Assembly (NCBI GenBank): GCA_028684435.1
Contig: JAQUFX010000015.1
Coordinates: 1 to 22,975 of the forward strand
DNA from: Bacilli bacterium
GTDB taxonomy: Bacteria > Bacillota_I > Bacilli_A > RF39 > UBA660
DNA length: 22,975 nucleotides
Direction of reading: 5' to 3'
Part shown: positions 14,552 through 22,542 of the stretch, one piece after another
How positions within the stretch are numbered: the stretch's first letter is position 1
How the letters are laid out: every line of letters starts with the position of its first letter
The notes under the pieces: generated by a model
Seen by the model: only the letters and a program-made list of their open reading frames with translations
Told to the model about the DNA's origin: nothing
Database searches by the model: none
Position numbers and translations under genes: made by a program

Positions 14552-15328
14552 ATGAAAAAGGAAACAATGATAAAAATAAATGATGTATCAATGCGTTTTA
14601 ATTTAGGAATTGAAAAAGAGTTTTCTTTAAAGCAATGGTTTGTAAATATATTTAACCCAAGGAAATTCAAAAAAGAAAAACAAGAGTTTTGGGCTTTAAA
14701 AAATATTAATTTTGAAATCAAAACTGGTGAAGTTATTGGATTTATTGGTTCAAATGGAGCAGGGAAATCTACTTTATTAAAAATAGTTGCTGGAGTTATG
14801 AAACCGACGAAAGGAAGCATTGAAACATATGGTAATATATGTCCAATGATTGAACTAGGAGCAGGCTTTGATATGCAACTAACAGCACGAGAAAATATCT
14901 ATTTAAATGGTGCTATTTTAGGCTATAGTAAAGATTTATTAGATTCAAAATTTGATGAAATAATAGCATTTTCAGAATTAGAAGAATTTTTAGATGTGCC
15001 AGTTCAAAATTTTTCATCAGGCATGATTGCAAGATTAGCATTTTCTATAGCTACCATTGTCGATCCCGAAATATTAATAGTAGATGAAATTCTTGCAGTA
15101 GGAGATATTGCTTTTCAAGCAAAAAGTGAAGCTAAAATGATGGAAATGATAACTGGCGGCACTACAGTTTTATATGTATCACATTCTTTAGAAGCTATAA
15201 AAAAGTTATGTTCTAAAGTAGTTTGGTTAGAAAAAGGCAATATTAAAGAAATAGGTAATACAAAAGATATATGTGATAAGTATGAAAATTACACAATAAA
15301 ACATATGGCAGGCAATTATGATATTTAA
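14552..15328 (+). CDS. tagH: Teichoic acid/polysaccharide ABC exporter ATPase, TagH/Wzt-type (second copy)
   Basis: This 258-residue ATPase has an N-terminal gate-type segment (MRFNLGIEKEFSLKQWFVN), Walker A GSNGAGKST at 66-74, signature FSSGMIARLAFS, Walker B ILIVDEILAVGD with Asp178-Glu179, and the switch His in YVSHS. It lacks a C-terminal carbohydrate-binding domain. AGGTGA lies between the tagG stop and this ATG. The last 11 bases overlap the next glycosyltransferase gene, indicating tight coupling of export and synthesis. Together with the gene at 13758 it forms the second complete exporter in the window. Confidence 0.94.
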   Translation: MKKETMIKINDVSMRFNLGIEKEFSLKQWFVNIFNPRKFKKEKQEFWALKNINFEIKTGEVIGFIGSNGAGKSTLLKIVAGVMKPTKGSIETYGNICPMIELGAGFDMQLTARENIYLNGAILGYSKDLLDSKFDEIIAFSELEEFLDVPVQNFSSGMIARLAFSIATIVDPEILIVDEILAVGDIAFQAKSEAKMMEMITGGTTVLYVSHSLEAIKKLCSKVVWLEKGNIKEIGNTKDICDKYENYTIKHMAGNYDI

Positions 15329-16493
15329 TAATAAAGAAAATAAAGAAATAAAAGATTTAAAAATGTATATTAAAAATAAAAATATGATTGAAAATAGATA
15401 TATAAATTCACAATTAATGCCAGAATTCAATTTTATTGCAAAGGAGATGAAAAATTTTAAGTTTAAAGGAATTATTGTTTATCCTGAAGCTATAATGTGG
15501 GAACCAATACAAAGGCCACAACAACTTTTAAAAGAATTTGCGAAAAAAGGGTATTTATGTTTTTTTTGTGAACCTAATCCTAAAGATGACTATATAATTA
15601 AAGAAGTTGAAAAAAATTTATATCTAGTTAATGGTCAAGAAAAATTATTACCATTAATAAAAGATAAAGAAATTATTTTTTATATATCATATTTTTTACA
15701 ATATATTTATTCAATATTTATTAATAATAAAATAATTTGGTTAGATGTACTAGATAGATTAGATTTTTTTGATAGATATAATAAATTTAGTAAAAAAATA
15801 TGGAAAAAATTAATAAAAAATGCTGATATTATTACATATACAGCAACGAATTTAAAATCATATATTAAAGATAGAAATGATGCAATTTTAATTAGTAATG
15901 CTGCAAATGTTGATGATTTTATAGTACGTGATAAATATATTCCTAATGATATAAAGCCGGTATTGAAATTAAATAAAATAATAATTGGATATTTTGGTGC
16001 TATTGAAAATTGGTTTGATATATCATTAATTGAGAAAATTAATAATTATGATAAATATTCAGTAGTATTAATAGGAAATGTTAATCAAGAATTTATTGAC
16101 AAAAAAAATATGACGAATGTTTATTTTTTGGGAGCAAAAGATTACAAAGAATTAAAAAATTATACTAAATATTTTGATATAGGAATAATTCCATTTATTG
16201 TAAATGATTTGACAAATAATGTATCTCCAGTAAAATTTTTCGAATATATAGCAGCTGGATTACCAGTAATTAGTACTCCTATTTATGAAATGAAAAAATA
16301 CAATACTCCAATATTAAAATTAATTGATATTAAAGATTATGATAATATTAATAATATCATTGACGAGATGTTAATAATGGATAAAAAATCAATTAAATTA
16401 GAATGTCAAAAAATTAGTTTTATTAATACTTGGACTATGAGAGCTAATTTTATTGAAGAAAAAATAAAAGAGGTAAAGTTAAATGGAAAATAA
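15318..16493 (+). CDS. Glycosyltransferase, GT-B fold, RPQQ-type GT4-like
   Basis: This 391-residue protein has a first half with WEPIQRPQQLLKEFAKKGY, YISYFLQY and WLDVLDRLDFFDRY. The second half is a nucleotide-sugar-binding Rossmann domain: IIGYFGAIENWFD, VVLIGNVN, YFLGAKDYKELKNY, FDIGIIPF and KFFEYIAAGLPVIST. The usual GT4 EX7E pair is degenerate: the first Glu is replaced by Asn. It is paralogous to the protein at 20924, sharing the RPQQ, YFGA/YYGA-WFD and FEY segments. The donor and acceptor are unknown; a cytoplasmic role in building the exported glycan is inferred from context. It starts within the tagH end, with GGCAGG upstream as a modest ribosome site, and overlaps the next gene by 11 bases. 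Confidence 0.82.
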   Translation: MIFNNKENKEIKDLKMYIKNKNMIENRYINSQLMPEFNFIAKEMKNFKFKGIIVYPEAIMWEPIQRPQQLLKEFAKKGYLCFFCEPNPKDDYIIKEVEKNLYLVNGQEKLLPLIKDKEIIFYISYFLQYIYSIFINNKIIWLDVLDRLDFFDRYNKFSKKIWKKLIKNADIITYTATNLKSYIKDRNDAILISNAANVDDFIVRDKYIPNDIKPVLKLNKIIIGYFGAIENWFDISLIEKINNYDKYSVVLIGNVNQEFIDKKNMTNVYFLGAKDYKELKNYTKYFDIGIIPFIVNDLTNNVSPVKFFEYIAAGLPVISTPIYEMKKYNTPILKLIDIKDYDNINNIIDEMLIMDKKSIKLECQKISFINTWTMRANFIEEKIKEVKLNGK

Positions 16494-18369
16494 TGATTTA
16501 AGAAGTTACAACATTTTAAGAAAATTGAAAATTATTTCAATATTAAATGCGATGTTGCTTTTTAAAGATAATGGTTATAAAGGTATATTACGAAAATTAA
16601 AAGAAAAAAAGCAAAATCAGTGTAATAAATTATCAATTAATAATAAGATGGAATTTAAAAAGCAACATATTAGTATTGTTTTTGATTATAATGTACCGAT
16701 TAAAGAAAAAAAATTTCATAATAAGAATATACAAATATTTAAGTTAATGAAGAATAAATCTAAAATTACTAACAATATTTCTATATCTAATGAAGATTTT
16801 AATAATTATTTTTATAATAGAAGTTTTATATTCGTAACAAATAAAAACGGAAAAAAATGTTTTTTCCCATATTCTATTACAATAAATTATGGAGTCGATA
16901 TTGATAATACTATTGAAAAAATATTGGCAACCATTATCGGATTAAAATTAATCGCAAATTATGATAATGACAAAAATATAACTGTAAAAGCTTCTACGTT
17001 TTATAATTATGAGGGTTCAAATTATTTTTCGGGTGGAGCAGAAAGATACTTAATTGATCTTCATCAAGTCTGTAAACAATTAGGATATAATTTAGATATA
17101 TACCAAAATGCTAGTAAAAATTTTTTTAGAAAATATAATAATATAAATGTCATAGGTTTAAAAGTTAGGGATAATGAAATAGATTATCGAAGTCTTTATT
17201 TGGCTAAACAAACTAAAAATTATATTTATCAAACTCAAAATAAATCACAACTTCATATATATTCTGCATTTTATGAATGTTATCCATATCATATTGGGCC
17301 ATCTATTGGTATAAGCCATGGCATAAGTTGGGATCATAAATATAATAAAGCTATAGATGGAATCGATTTTTGGAATAATAAAAGAATGTTCATTGAAAGT
17401 GCTTTAGCATGTGATCAACTGATTTCAGTAGATACTAACACTGCAAATTGGTTTCAAACTATTGATTATAAAACAGGTAATAGCAAGTTTTCTGTTATAC
17501 CAAATTATGTTGATACAAAAGAATTTTACCCGAGGAAGGATTATTTAAAAAAACGCGATAAAATTGTGATAGTTTATCCTAGAAGATTATATGAGCCAAG
17601 GGGATTATATCTTACTCTTGCTGTTGTTGACAAATTGTTAGATAAGTATGACAATATAGAATTTCATTTTGTTGGTAAAGGAGATGATTTAGATTTAAAA
17701 AGAATTCAGACAAAAATGAAAAAATATCCAAATCGAATTTTTTGTTATAGTAAAAGTCCTTTTGAAATGCACGAAATCTATAAAATGGCAGATATAAGTT
17801 TAATTCCTACTTTATATAGTGAAGGGACCAGTTTATCTTGTTTAGAAGCTATGGCTAGCGGAAATGTTGTAATTTCTACTAGAGTAGGAGGTTTAACTGA
17901 TTTAATCTTGAATGGGTATAATGGATATTTAATTGAGCCTAATGAATCTGACTTATTAAATACTATTATTGATATTTTAGAAAACTATGATAAACAAGAA
18001 AATATAAAAAAGCATGCAGTTGAGATAGCTCAAATTTTTAATAAAGAAATTTGGATTAAGCGTTGGACAAAAATTTTGAAAAAAAATAATTTAAATGGAA
18101 AATCAAGTAATATACCACTTGTTGAGTTTTATGTAGATAATATAGAAAATGTATCGCCAAAAATTATTGAAACTATAAAAAAAGAATTAATACAAAATAG
18201 ATTAATTTATATTAGAAGTAAGAAAGTAATAAAAGATGATAATATTAGTTGCGGATTAATTCAAATAATAGAATATGATGAAGAAGTTACTAACATACCT
18301 GAAAAAATTTATGTTGAAGATAAAATTAAAGTAAATAATAGAAAAGAAAAAATAATCAGAATCAGTTAA
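16483..18369 (+). CDS. GT4-family glycosyltransferase with extra N- and C-terminal regions
   Basis: Of 628 residues, only about 170-550 look like GT4. These include FSGGAERYLIDLH (GGAE at 184-187), GISHGISWDH, YPRRLYEPRGL, HFVGKGDDLD, and a complete EX7E motif at Glu447-Glu455 in EGTSLSCLEAMASG, followed by VGGLTDLILNGYNGYLI. The first about 160 residues, opening with NILRKLKIISILNAMLLF and DNGYKGILRKL, and the last about 75 residues after the GT domain match nothing I recognise. The tail may be a small alpha/beta module. The enzyme is probably retaining, as GT4 proteins are. The sugar is unknown. AGAGG lies ahead of the ATG, within an 11-base overlap with the preceding gene. Confidence 0.82.
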   Translation: MENNDLRSYNILRKLKIISILNAMLLFKDNGYKGILRKLKEKKQNQCNKLSINNKMEFKKQHISIVFDYNVPIKEKKFHNKNIQIFKLMKNKSKITNNISISNEDFNNYFYNRSFIFVTNKNGKKCFFPYSITINYGVDIDNTIEKILATIIGLKLIANYDNDKNITVKASTFYNYEGSNYFSGGAERYLIDLHQVCKQLGYNLDIYQNASKNFFRKYNNINVIGLKVRDNEIDYRSLYLAKQTKNYIYQTQNKSQLHIYSAFYECYPYHIGPSIGISHGISWDHKYNKAIDGIDFWNNKRMFIESALACDQLISVDTNTANWFQTIDYKTGNSKFSVIPNYVDTKEFYPRKDYLKKRDKIVIVYPRRLYEPRGLYLTLAVVDKLLDKYDNIEFHFVGKGDDLDLKRIQTKMKKYPNRIFCYSKSPFEMHEIYKMADISLIPTLYSEGTSLSCLEAMASGNVVISTRVGGLTDLILNGYNGYLIEPNESDLLNTIIDILENYDKQENIKKHAVEIAQIFNKEIWIKRWTKILKKNNLNGKSSNIPLVEFYVDNIENVSPKIIETIKKELIQNRLIYIRSKKVIKDDNISCGLIQIIEYDEEVTNIPEKIYVEDKIKVNNRKEKIIRIS

Positions 18370-18387
18370 ATATTAGGAGGACTTAGA

Positions 18388-19494
18388 ATGAAAAAAATTA
18401 AAGTAATGAGTATTTTCGGTACTAGGCCGGAAGCTATAAAAATGGCCCCTCTAGTCAAAGAATTAGAATCAAGAAACGAAATAGAAAGTGTTGTATGTGT
18501 TACTGCTCAACATAGAGAAATGTTAGATCAAGTATTAGAAACTTTTAGTATAAAACCAGATTATGATTTAAATATCATGAAACAAGGTCAAACATTAGGA
18601 GATGTAACAACACGTGCACTAAATGGTTTAGAAGAAGTTATTAAAGAAGTCAAACCAAATATAGTATTGGTGCATGGAGATACAACAACAACTTTTGCAG
18701 GAGCACTTGCTGCTTTTTATAATCAAGTAGATATTGGACATGTCGAAGCAGGCTTAAGAACATATAATAAATACGCTCCCTATCCAGAAGAAATGAATAG
18801 ACAAATGGTTGATTGTATGACTGATATGTATTTTGCTCCAACTAAATTAAGTAAAAAAAATTTAATAGCTGAAAATATATCCGAAGATAAAATATATGTA
18901 ACTGGGAATACTGTTGTTGATGCTATGGACACTACGATTAAAAAGAATTATAATCATTCGGAAATAAAATGGGCAGAAGATTCAAGATTGATTTTATTAA
19001 CTGCTCATCGTCGTGAGAATTTTGGTGAACCTATGGAAAGAATATTTAAAGCTATTAAAAGAATTGTGGATGAATTTCAAGATATAAAAGTTGTATATCC
19101 GATCCATTTAAATCCAAAAGTAAGAGAAATAGCTAATAAAATATTTAAAGATACAGAAAGAGTTAGATTAATTGAGCCTCTAGAAGTATTTGATTTTCAT
19201 AATTTTCAAAATAAAAGTTATATTATTTTAACTGATAGCGGGGGTATTCAAGAAGAAGCACCATCATTAGGTAAGCCGGTTTTAGTTTTAAGAGATACTA
19301 CGGAAAGACCAGAGGGAATTGAAGCTGGAACATTAAAATTAGTTGGAACTGATGAAGAAGTGATTTATAATGAAATTAAAAATTTATTAACGGATATAAA
19401 AGAATATAATAAAATGAGCAAAGCTCATAATCCATATGGAGACGGACATGCAAGCGAAAGAATAGTTGATGCAATAATAAATAAATATAAATGA
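18388..19494 (+). CDS. mnaA: UDP-N-acetylglucosamine 2-epimerase (non-hydrolysing), MnaA/WecB
   Basis: This 368-residue protein has every family landmark: FGTRPEAIKMAPLV, TAQHREMLDQVL, VHGDTTTTFAGALAAF, GHVEAGLRTY, PYPEEMNRQ, TGNTVVDAM, TAHRRENFGEPM (His207), HLNPKVRE and LTDSGGIQEEAPSLGKPVLV, then RDTTERPEG. It interconverts UDP-GlcNAc and UDP-ManNAc, the latter being the TagA donor. The strongest ribosome site in the window (AGGAGG) precedes it, suggesting high translation. Base composition is slightly richer in G/C than the flanking glycosyltransferases, consistent with a conserved housekeeping-like gene. It sits in the second operon, so its product must serve the tagA fusion encoded 16 kb away. 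Confidence 0.97.
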   Translation: MKKIKVMSIFGTRPEAIKMAPLVKELESRNEIESVVCVTAQHREMLDQVLETFSIKPDYDLNIMKQGQTLGDVTTRALNGLEEVIKEVKPNIVLVHGDTTTTFAGALAAFYNQVDIGHVEAGLRTYNKYAPYPEEMNRQMVDCMTDMYFAPTKLSKKNLIAENISEDKIYVTGNTVVDAMDTTIKKNYNHSEIKWAEDSRLILLTAHRRENFGEPMERIFKAIKRIVDEFQDIKVVYPIHLNPKVREIANKIFKDTERVRLIEPLEVFDFHNFQNKSYIILTDSGGIQEEAPSLGKPVLVLRDTTERPEGIEAGTLKLVGTDEEVIYNEIKNLLTDIKEYNKMSKAHNPYGDGHASERIVDAIINKYK

Positions 19495-19502
19495 GGTATT
19501 AA

Positions 19503-20924
19503 ATGAACATTTTAATTATTAGTGAAAATTTTTTAAAGGGTGGATTAGAAACATATTTATATACAATGTATAATGAATTAAAAAACAAAAATAATATTTA
19601 TTTTTGTTTTGGAAAATTTGATACAGGATTAAATATTGATAAAAAATCAATTATTACTGATTTTAAATTTTCCCCAAATTCTAGTATTTCAGAATTTATT
19701 AATGATGTGAATAAATTAATTGAAATAATACATGACAAAAAAATTGACTTAATAATAGCAAATCCTTTTTATTCTCTTTTTCCAACTGTATTTGCAGCTA
19801 ATATTACTAATACAAAGATTGTCTATCTTTATCATGGAATGGGATCACTAAATTTTCCTGATGGTTATATAGATTCAATTTTATTTCGTTATTCATTTGA
19901 AACAACAGTTAAAAAAGTTTTTTGTGTAACAAAGCAGGGAATAGAAGCATTTAAAAGAATAGGATATAATGAATCAATATTTTTACCTAATCCTATTGAT
20001 GGTAAATTATATAAAAAAAACACTGTAAAATTAAATAAAAAATGGGTGTTAATTTCAAGGCTAGATAATGATAAATTATCAGATATTATTAATTTTTTAA
20101 ATATTTTACCAAATTTAGATATTGATAAAGTTGATATATTTGGCGAAGGCACTGAAAAAGATTATATTAATGATTATATTGATGAAAATAAATTGAAATC
20201 AAAGGTTGAATTAAAAGGATATTCAGCCCAAATTAATGAAGATATAGAAAATAAATATACAGGCGTTATAGGAATAGGTAGAGTAGTAATAGAGGGATTA
20301 GCTATGAATTATCCTGTTTTCCTTATTGGTTATAATAAGATTGTTGGAGTTATTAATCAAAATATATATGAGAAATTACATCATTATAATTTTGTTCCAA
20401 ACTATTGTGATAGCCTAGAATTAAAAGAGATACAAAAACAAATTAAAGATATAAATAAAGGCGATATGTCGGAGTATCAATTCAGAACCAAAATTATTTC
20501 AGATTTTGGTATTAAAAATTTTGTTAAAAAGTTTAAAGAAGAAACAATAAACATAGAGTTTTACAATAAACAAAATATAGTAAATTTATTTTATGAGATT
20601 AAAAAATTAAACAATAAAAATTATAAAAATAATTATTTTTATTCTTCTATAGAAGTATATAATTTAATGAAAAAATATATTGCCGTTTTCACTAATGATT
20701 TTAATATAAAAACAAATTTTATTATGTATAATAAAATAATTGAAAATAACTTATTAATAAATAATATAAATAATGAGAAAGATGCTATGATTAATGAAAT
20801 TGAATATTATAAAATTAATATAAATAATATTTATAATTCAACATCATGGAAAATAACAAAACCGCTTAGACAATTCAAAATTTTAATTCAAAAATTTAAT
20901 ATATTAGATAGGAATAAAAAGTAA
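19503..20924 (+). CDS. Glycosyltransferase (GT4-like) with C-terminal SWK/PLR tail
   Basis: The protein is 473 residues. The N-terminal domain starts directly with LIISENFLKGGLETYLY, where GGLE is the GT4 phosphate-loop motif, followed by YHGMGSLNFPDGYID. The second domain has LISRLDNDK, FGEGTEKDY, LKGYSAQI and GIGRVVIEGLAMNYPVFL. Here the usual first Glu of EX7E is absent but the GRxVxE form is kept. Residues 370-460 are Asn/Lys/Ile-rich and helical. The C-terminus carries YNSTSWKITKPLRQFK, a tail I recognise from many surface-glycan glycosyltransferases, where its role is unclear. GAGGT lies between the mnaA stop and this ATG. The stop overlaps the next start by one base. Confidence 0.8.
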   Translation: MNILIISENFLKGGLETYLYTMYNELKNKNNIYFCFGKFDTGLNIDKKSIITDFKFSPNSSISEFINDVNKLIEIIHDKKIDLIIANPFYSLFPTVFAANITNTKIVYLYHGMGSLNFPDGYIDSILFRYSFETTVKKVFCVTKQGIEAFKRIGYNESIFLPNPIDGKLYKKNTVKLNKKWVLISRLDNDKLSDIINFLNILPNLDIDKVDIFGEGTEKDYINDYIDENKLKSKVELKGYSAQINEDIENKYTGVIGIGRVVIEGLAMNYPVFLIGYNKIVGVINQNIYEKLHHYNFVPNYCDSLELKEIQKQIKDINKGDMSEYQFRTKIISDFGIKNFVKKFKEETINIEFYNKQNIVNLFYEIKKLNNKNYKNNYFYSSIEVYNLMKKYIAVFTNDFNIKTNFIMYNKIIENNLLINNINNEKDAMINEIEYYKININNIYNSTSWKITKPLRQFKILIQKFNILDRNKK

Positions 20925-22204
20925 TGAAAGATAAAATATCAAAATTTATTAATGTAACCAGAAGAGATGGTTTGTTAAAAACTATAAAGAAGTCCATTAC
21001 ATATATAAATGCTAATTATATTAATAAAATTAATATTAATAAAAGAATAAAATTTAATAAAGAAAAAGATAATTTATCCAAATATATAGATGATATTTTA
21101 TCTTCAAAAAATTATAATCGTATTTTAGTATGGAGAGGATCTTTTGGATGGAATGTTCCTTTATTTCAAAGACCACAACAAATAGCTAATATTTTATCTG
21201 ATAAAAAATGCTTAATATTTTATGAAGTTACAAGAATGACTGATAAAGTAGATTTTATTAAAAAAGAAAAAAATAATTTATATTTAGTAGATTATGAAAT
21301 AAATAATTTTGAAAAATTTTTATTTCAGAAATTAAAAGAAACAAATATTCCTAAATATTTACAATTATATTCAACATGTTGGGATGTAAAAAAAGAAAAA
21401 GTAGATTTATATGTTAATAATGGCTTTGGCATGTTATACGAATATATAGATGATTTAAATCCAATCCTTGCTGGAACAGATAAATTACCTAAAAATGTCG
21501 AAGATATTCATAATTATGTTATTAATAATAAAGATGTATTAGTAGTTACTAGTGCTGACCAGTTATATAAAGATATGGTATCAAAAAGAAAAAATAAAAA
21601 GAATATTATTTTATCTTCTAATGGGGCTGATATTAAACATTTTACTAATTTATCTAAAGATAAAATAATTATAATGGAAAATATTAAAAAAGAATATAAA
21701 ACAATAATTGGATATTATGGAGCATTAGCATCATGGTTTGATTATGATTTAATAAAAAGACTTGCTAAAGAATATCCCGATAATGCATTTGTTTTAATCG
21801 GAATAAAATATGATACATCTTTTGATGTATCCGAAATAGAAAAATTATCTAATATAAAATATTTAGGTTCTGTTAATTATAAAACATTACCTAATTATGC
21901 TAAATATTTTGATATAGCATGGATACCATTTATTATTAATAAAATTACTTTATCAACAAATCCAATTAAGGTATTTGAGTATATGGCTTTAGAAAAATTT
22001 ATTATTACATCAGATTTACCTGAATGTAAGAAATATAAATCAGTTAATATTGCTAAGGATTATAAAGATTATAAAAATTTAATCGAAAATTATAAAATAT
22101 TATATACTTCTAGTTATAAAAAACAATTAATAAAAGATGCTAATGATAATTCTTGGGAACATAAAGCTGAAGAAATAAAAGAATTGCTCGCTGTTAATGA
22201 ATAA
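20924..22204 (+). CDS. Glycosyltransferase, GT-B fold, RPQQ-type (paralogue of the gene at 15318)
   Basis: This 426-residue protein has an N-terminal about 75-residue extension with RRDGLLKTIKKS. Then come WRGSFGWNVPLFQRPQQ, YLQLYSTCWDV and YEYIDDLNP. The sugar-nucleotide domain has IIGYYGALASWFDYDL, FVLIGIKYD, KYLGSVNYKTLPNY, FDIAWIPF and KVFEYMALEKFIITSD. As in the paralogue, the EX7E first Glu is missing (Ser here). Both may share a donor or build related linkages. It starts in TAATG with a weak ribosome site (GGAAT), so it is probably coupled to the preceding gene. It is the last gene of the second operon, and no clear terminator lies in the two bases before the convergent small gene. Confidence 0.8.
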   Translation: MKDKISKFINVTRRDGLLKTIKKSITYINANYINKININKRIKFNKEKDNLSKYIDDILSSKNYNRILVWRGSFGWNVPLFQRPQQIANILSDKKCLIFYEVTRMTDKVDFIKKEKNNLYLVDYEINNFEKFLFQKLKETNIPKYLQLYSTCWDVKKEKVDLYVNNGFGMLYEYIDDLNPILAGTDKLPKNVEDIHNYVINNKDVLVVTSADQLYKDMVSKRKNKKNIILSSNGADIKHFTNLSKDKIIIMENIKKEYKTIIGYYGALASWFDYDLIKRLAKEYPDNAFVLIGIKYDTSFDVSEIEKLSNIKYLGSVNYKTLPNYAKYFDIAWIPFIINKITLSTNPIKVFEYMALEKFIITSDLPECKKYKSVNIAKDYKDYKNLIENYKILYTSSYKKQLIKDANDNSWEHKAEEIKELLAVNE

Positions 22205-22206
22205 TT

Positions 22207-22449
22207 TTATATATTTTTACTTTTAATATTTTGTAATTCAAATCGATATTCTTGTTTAATATTAGGATATTTAATTTTATCTACTTTGTCAATAAATGAT
22301 TTATATGGTCTAGCATATAAGACATTAGTACCATATAATGCTCTATATATTACTAATTTTTCATCTGTTTCACTATGGATTGCAATATCTTCTACTAAAT
22401 AATAATCTCCTTTAAAATGTTTATATATTCCTTTAACTTTTACTTCCAT
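22207..22449 (-). CDS. DUF1653 family small protein
   Basis: This 80-residue protein shows the DUF1653 pattern: GIYKHFKGDYYLVEDIAIHS, then ETDEKLVIYRALYG, ARPYKSFIDKVD and a C-terminal YRFEL. The fold is predicted to be a small beta barrel; the biochemical function is not known to me. AGGTGAA precedes the ATG at a good distance. It is convergent with the glycosyltransferase operon, with only two bases between stops, and divergent from the pyrophosphorylase gene. It is probably unrelated to teichoic acid synthesis and marks the cluster boundary. Confidence 0.88.
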   Translation of the reverse strand: MEVKVKGIYKHFKGDYYLVEDIAIHSETDEKLVIYRALYGTNVLYARPYKSFIDKVDKIKYPNIKQEYRFELQNIKSKNI

Positions 22450-22468
22450 ATTAATTCACCTATATAGA

Positions 22469-22520
22469 ATTATACATTATAAAGAATAGGATTGTAAAAT
22501 TAAAAAATATTTATTATTAT
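22469..22520. promoter_or_regulatory. Overlapping divergent promoters sharing one -35 hexamer
   Basis: Rightward: TTGTAA (22492-22497), 17 bases, TATTAT (22515-22520), about 25 bases before the pyrophosphorylase start. Leftward: the same hexamer read as TTACAA, 17 bases, TATAAT (22474-22469), just ahead of the DUF1653 ribosome site. A second leftward TATAAT lies at 22481-22476. Spacing is ideal both ways, but AT-richness makes chance matches likely. Confidence 0.35.
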
Positions 22521-22542
22521 AGATATGAAAGTGAGATATTGT

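Noticed and set aside
20930..21080. Lys/Asn/Ile-rich stretches in several glycosyltransferases as signs of foreign DNA
   Set aside because: The composition is the same across the whole window and follows from extreme AT content, so it does not mark transfer.
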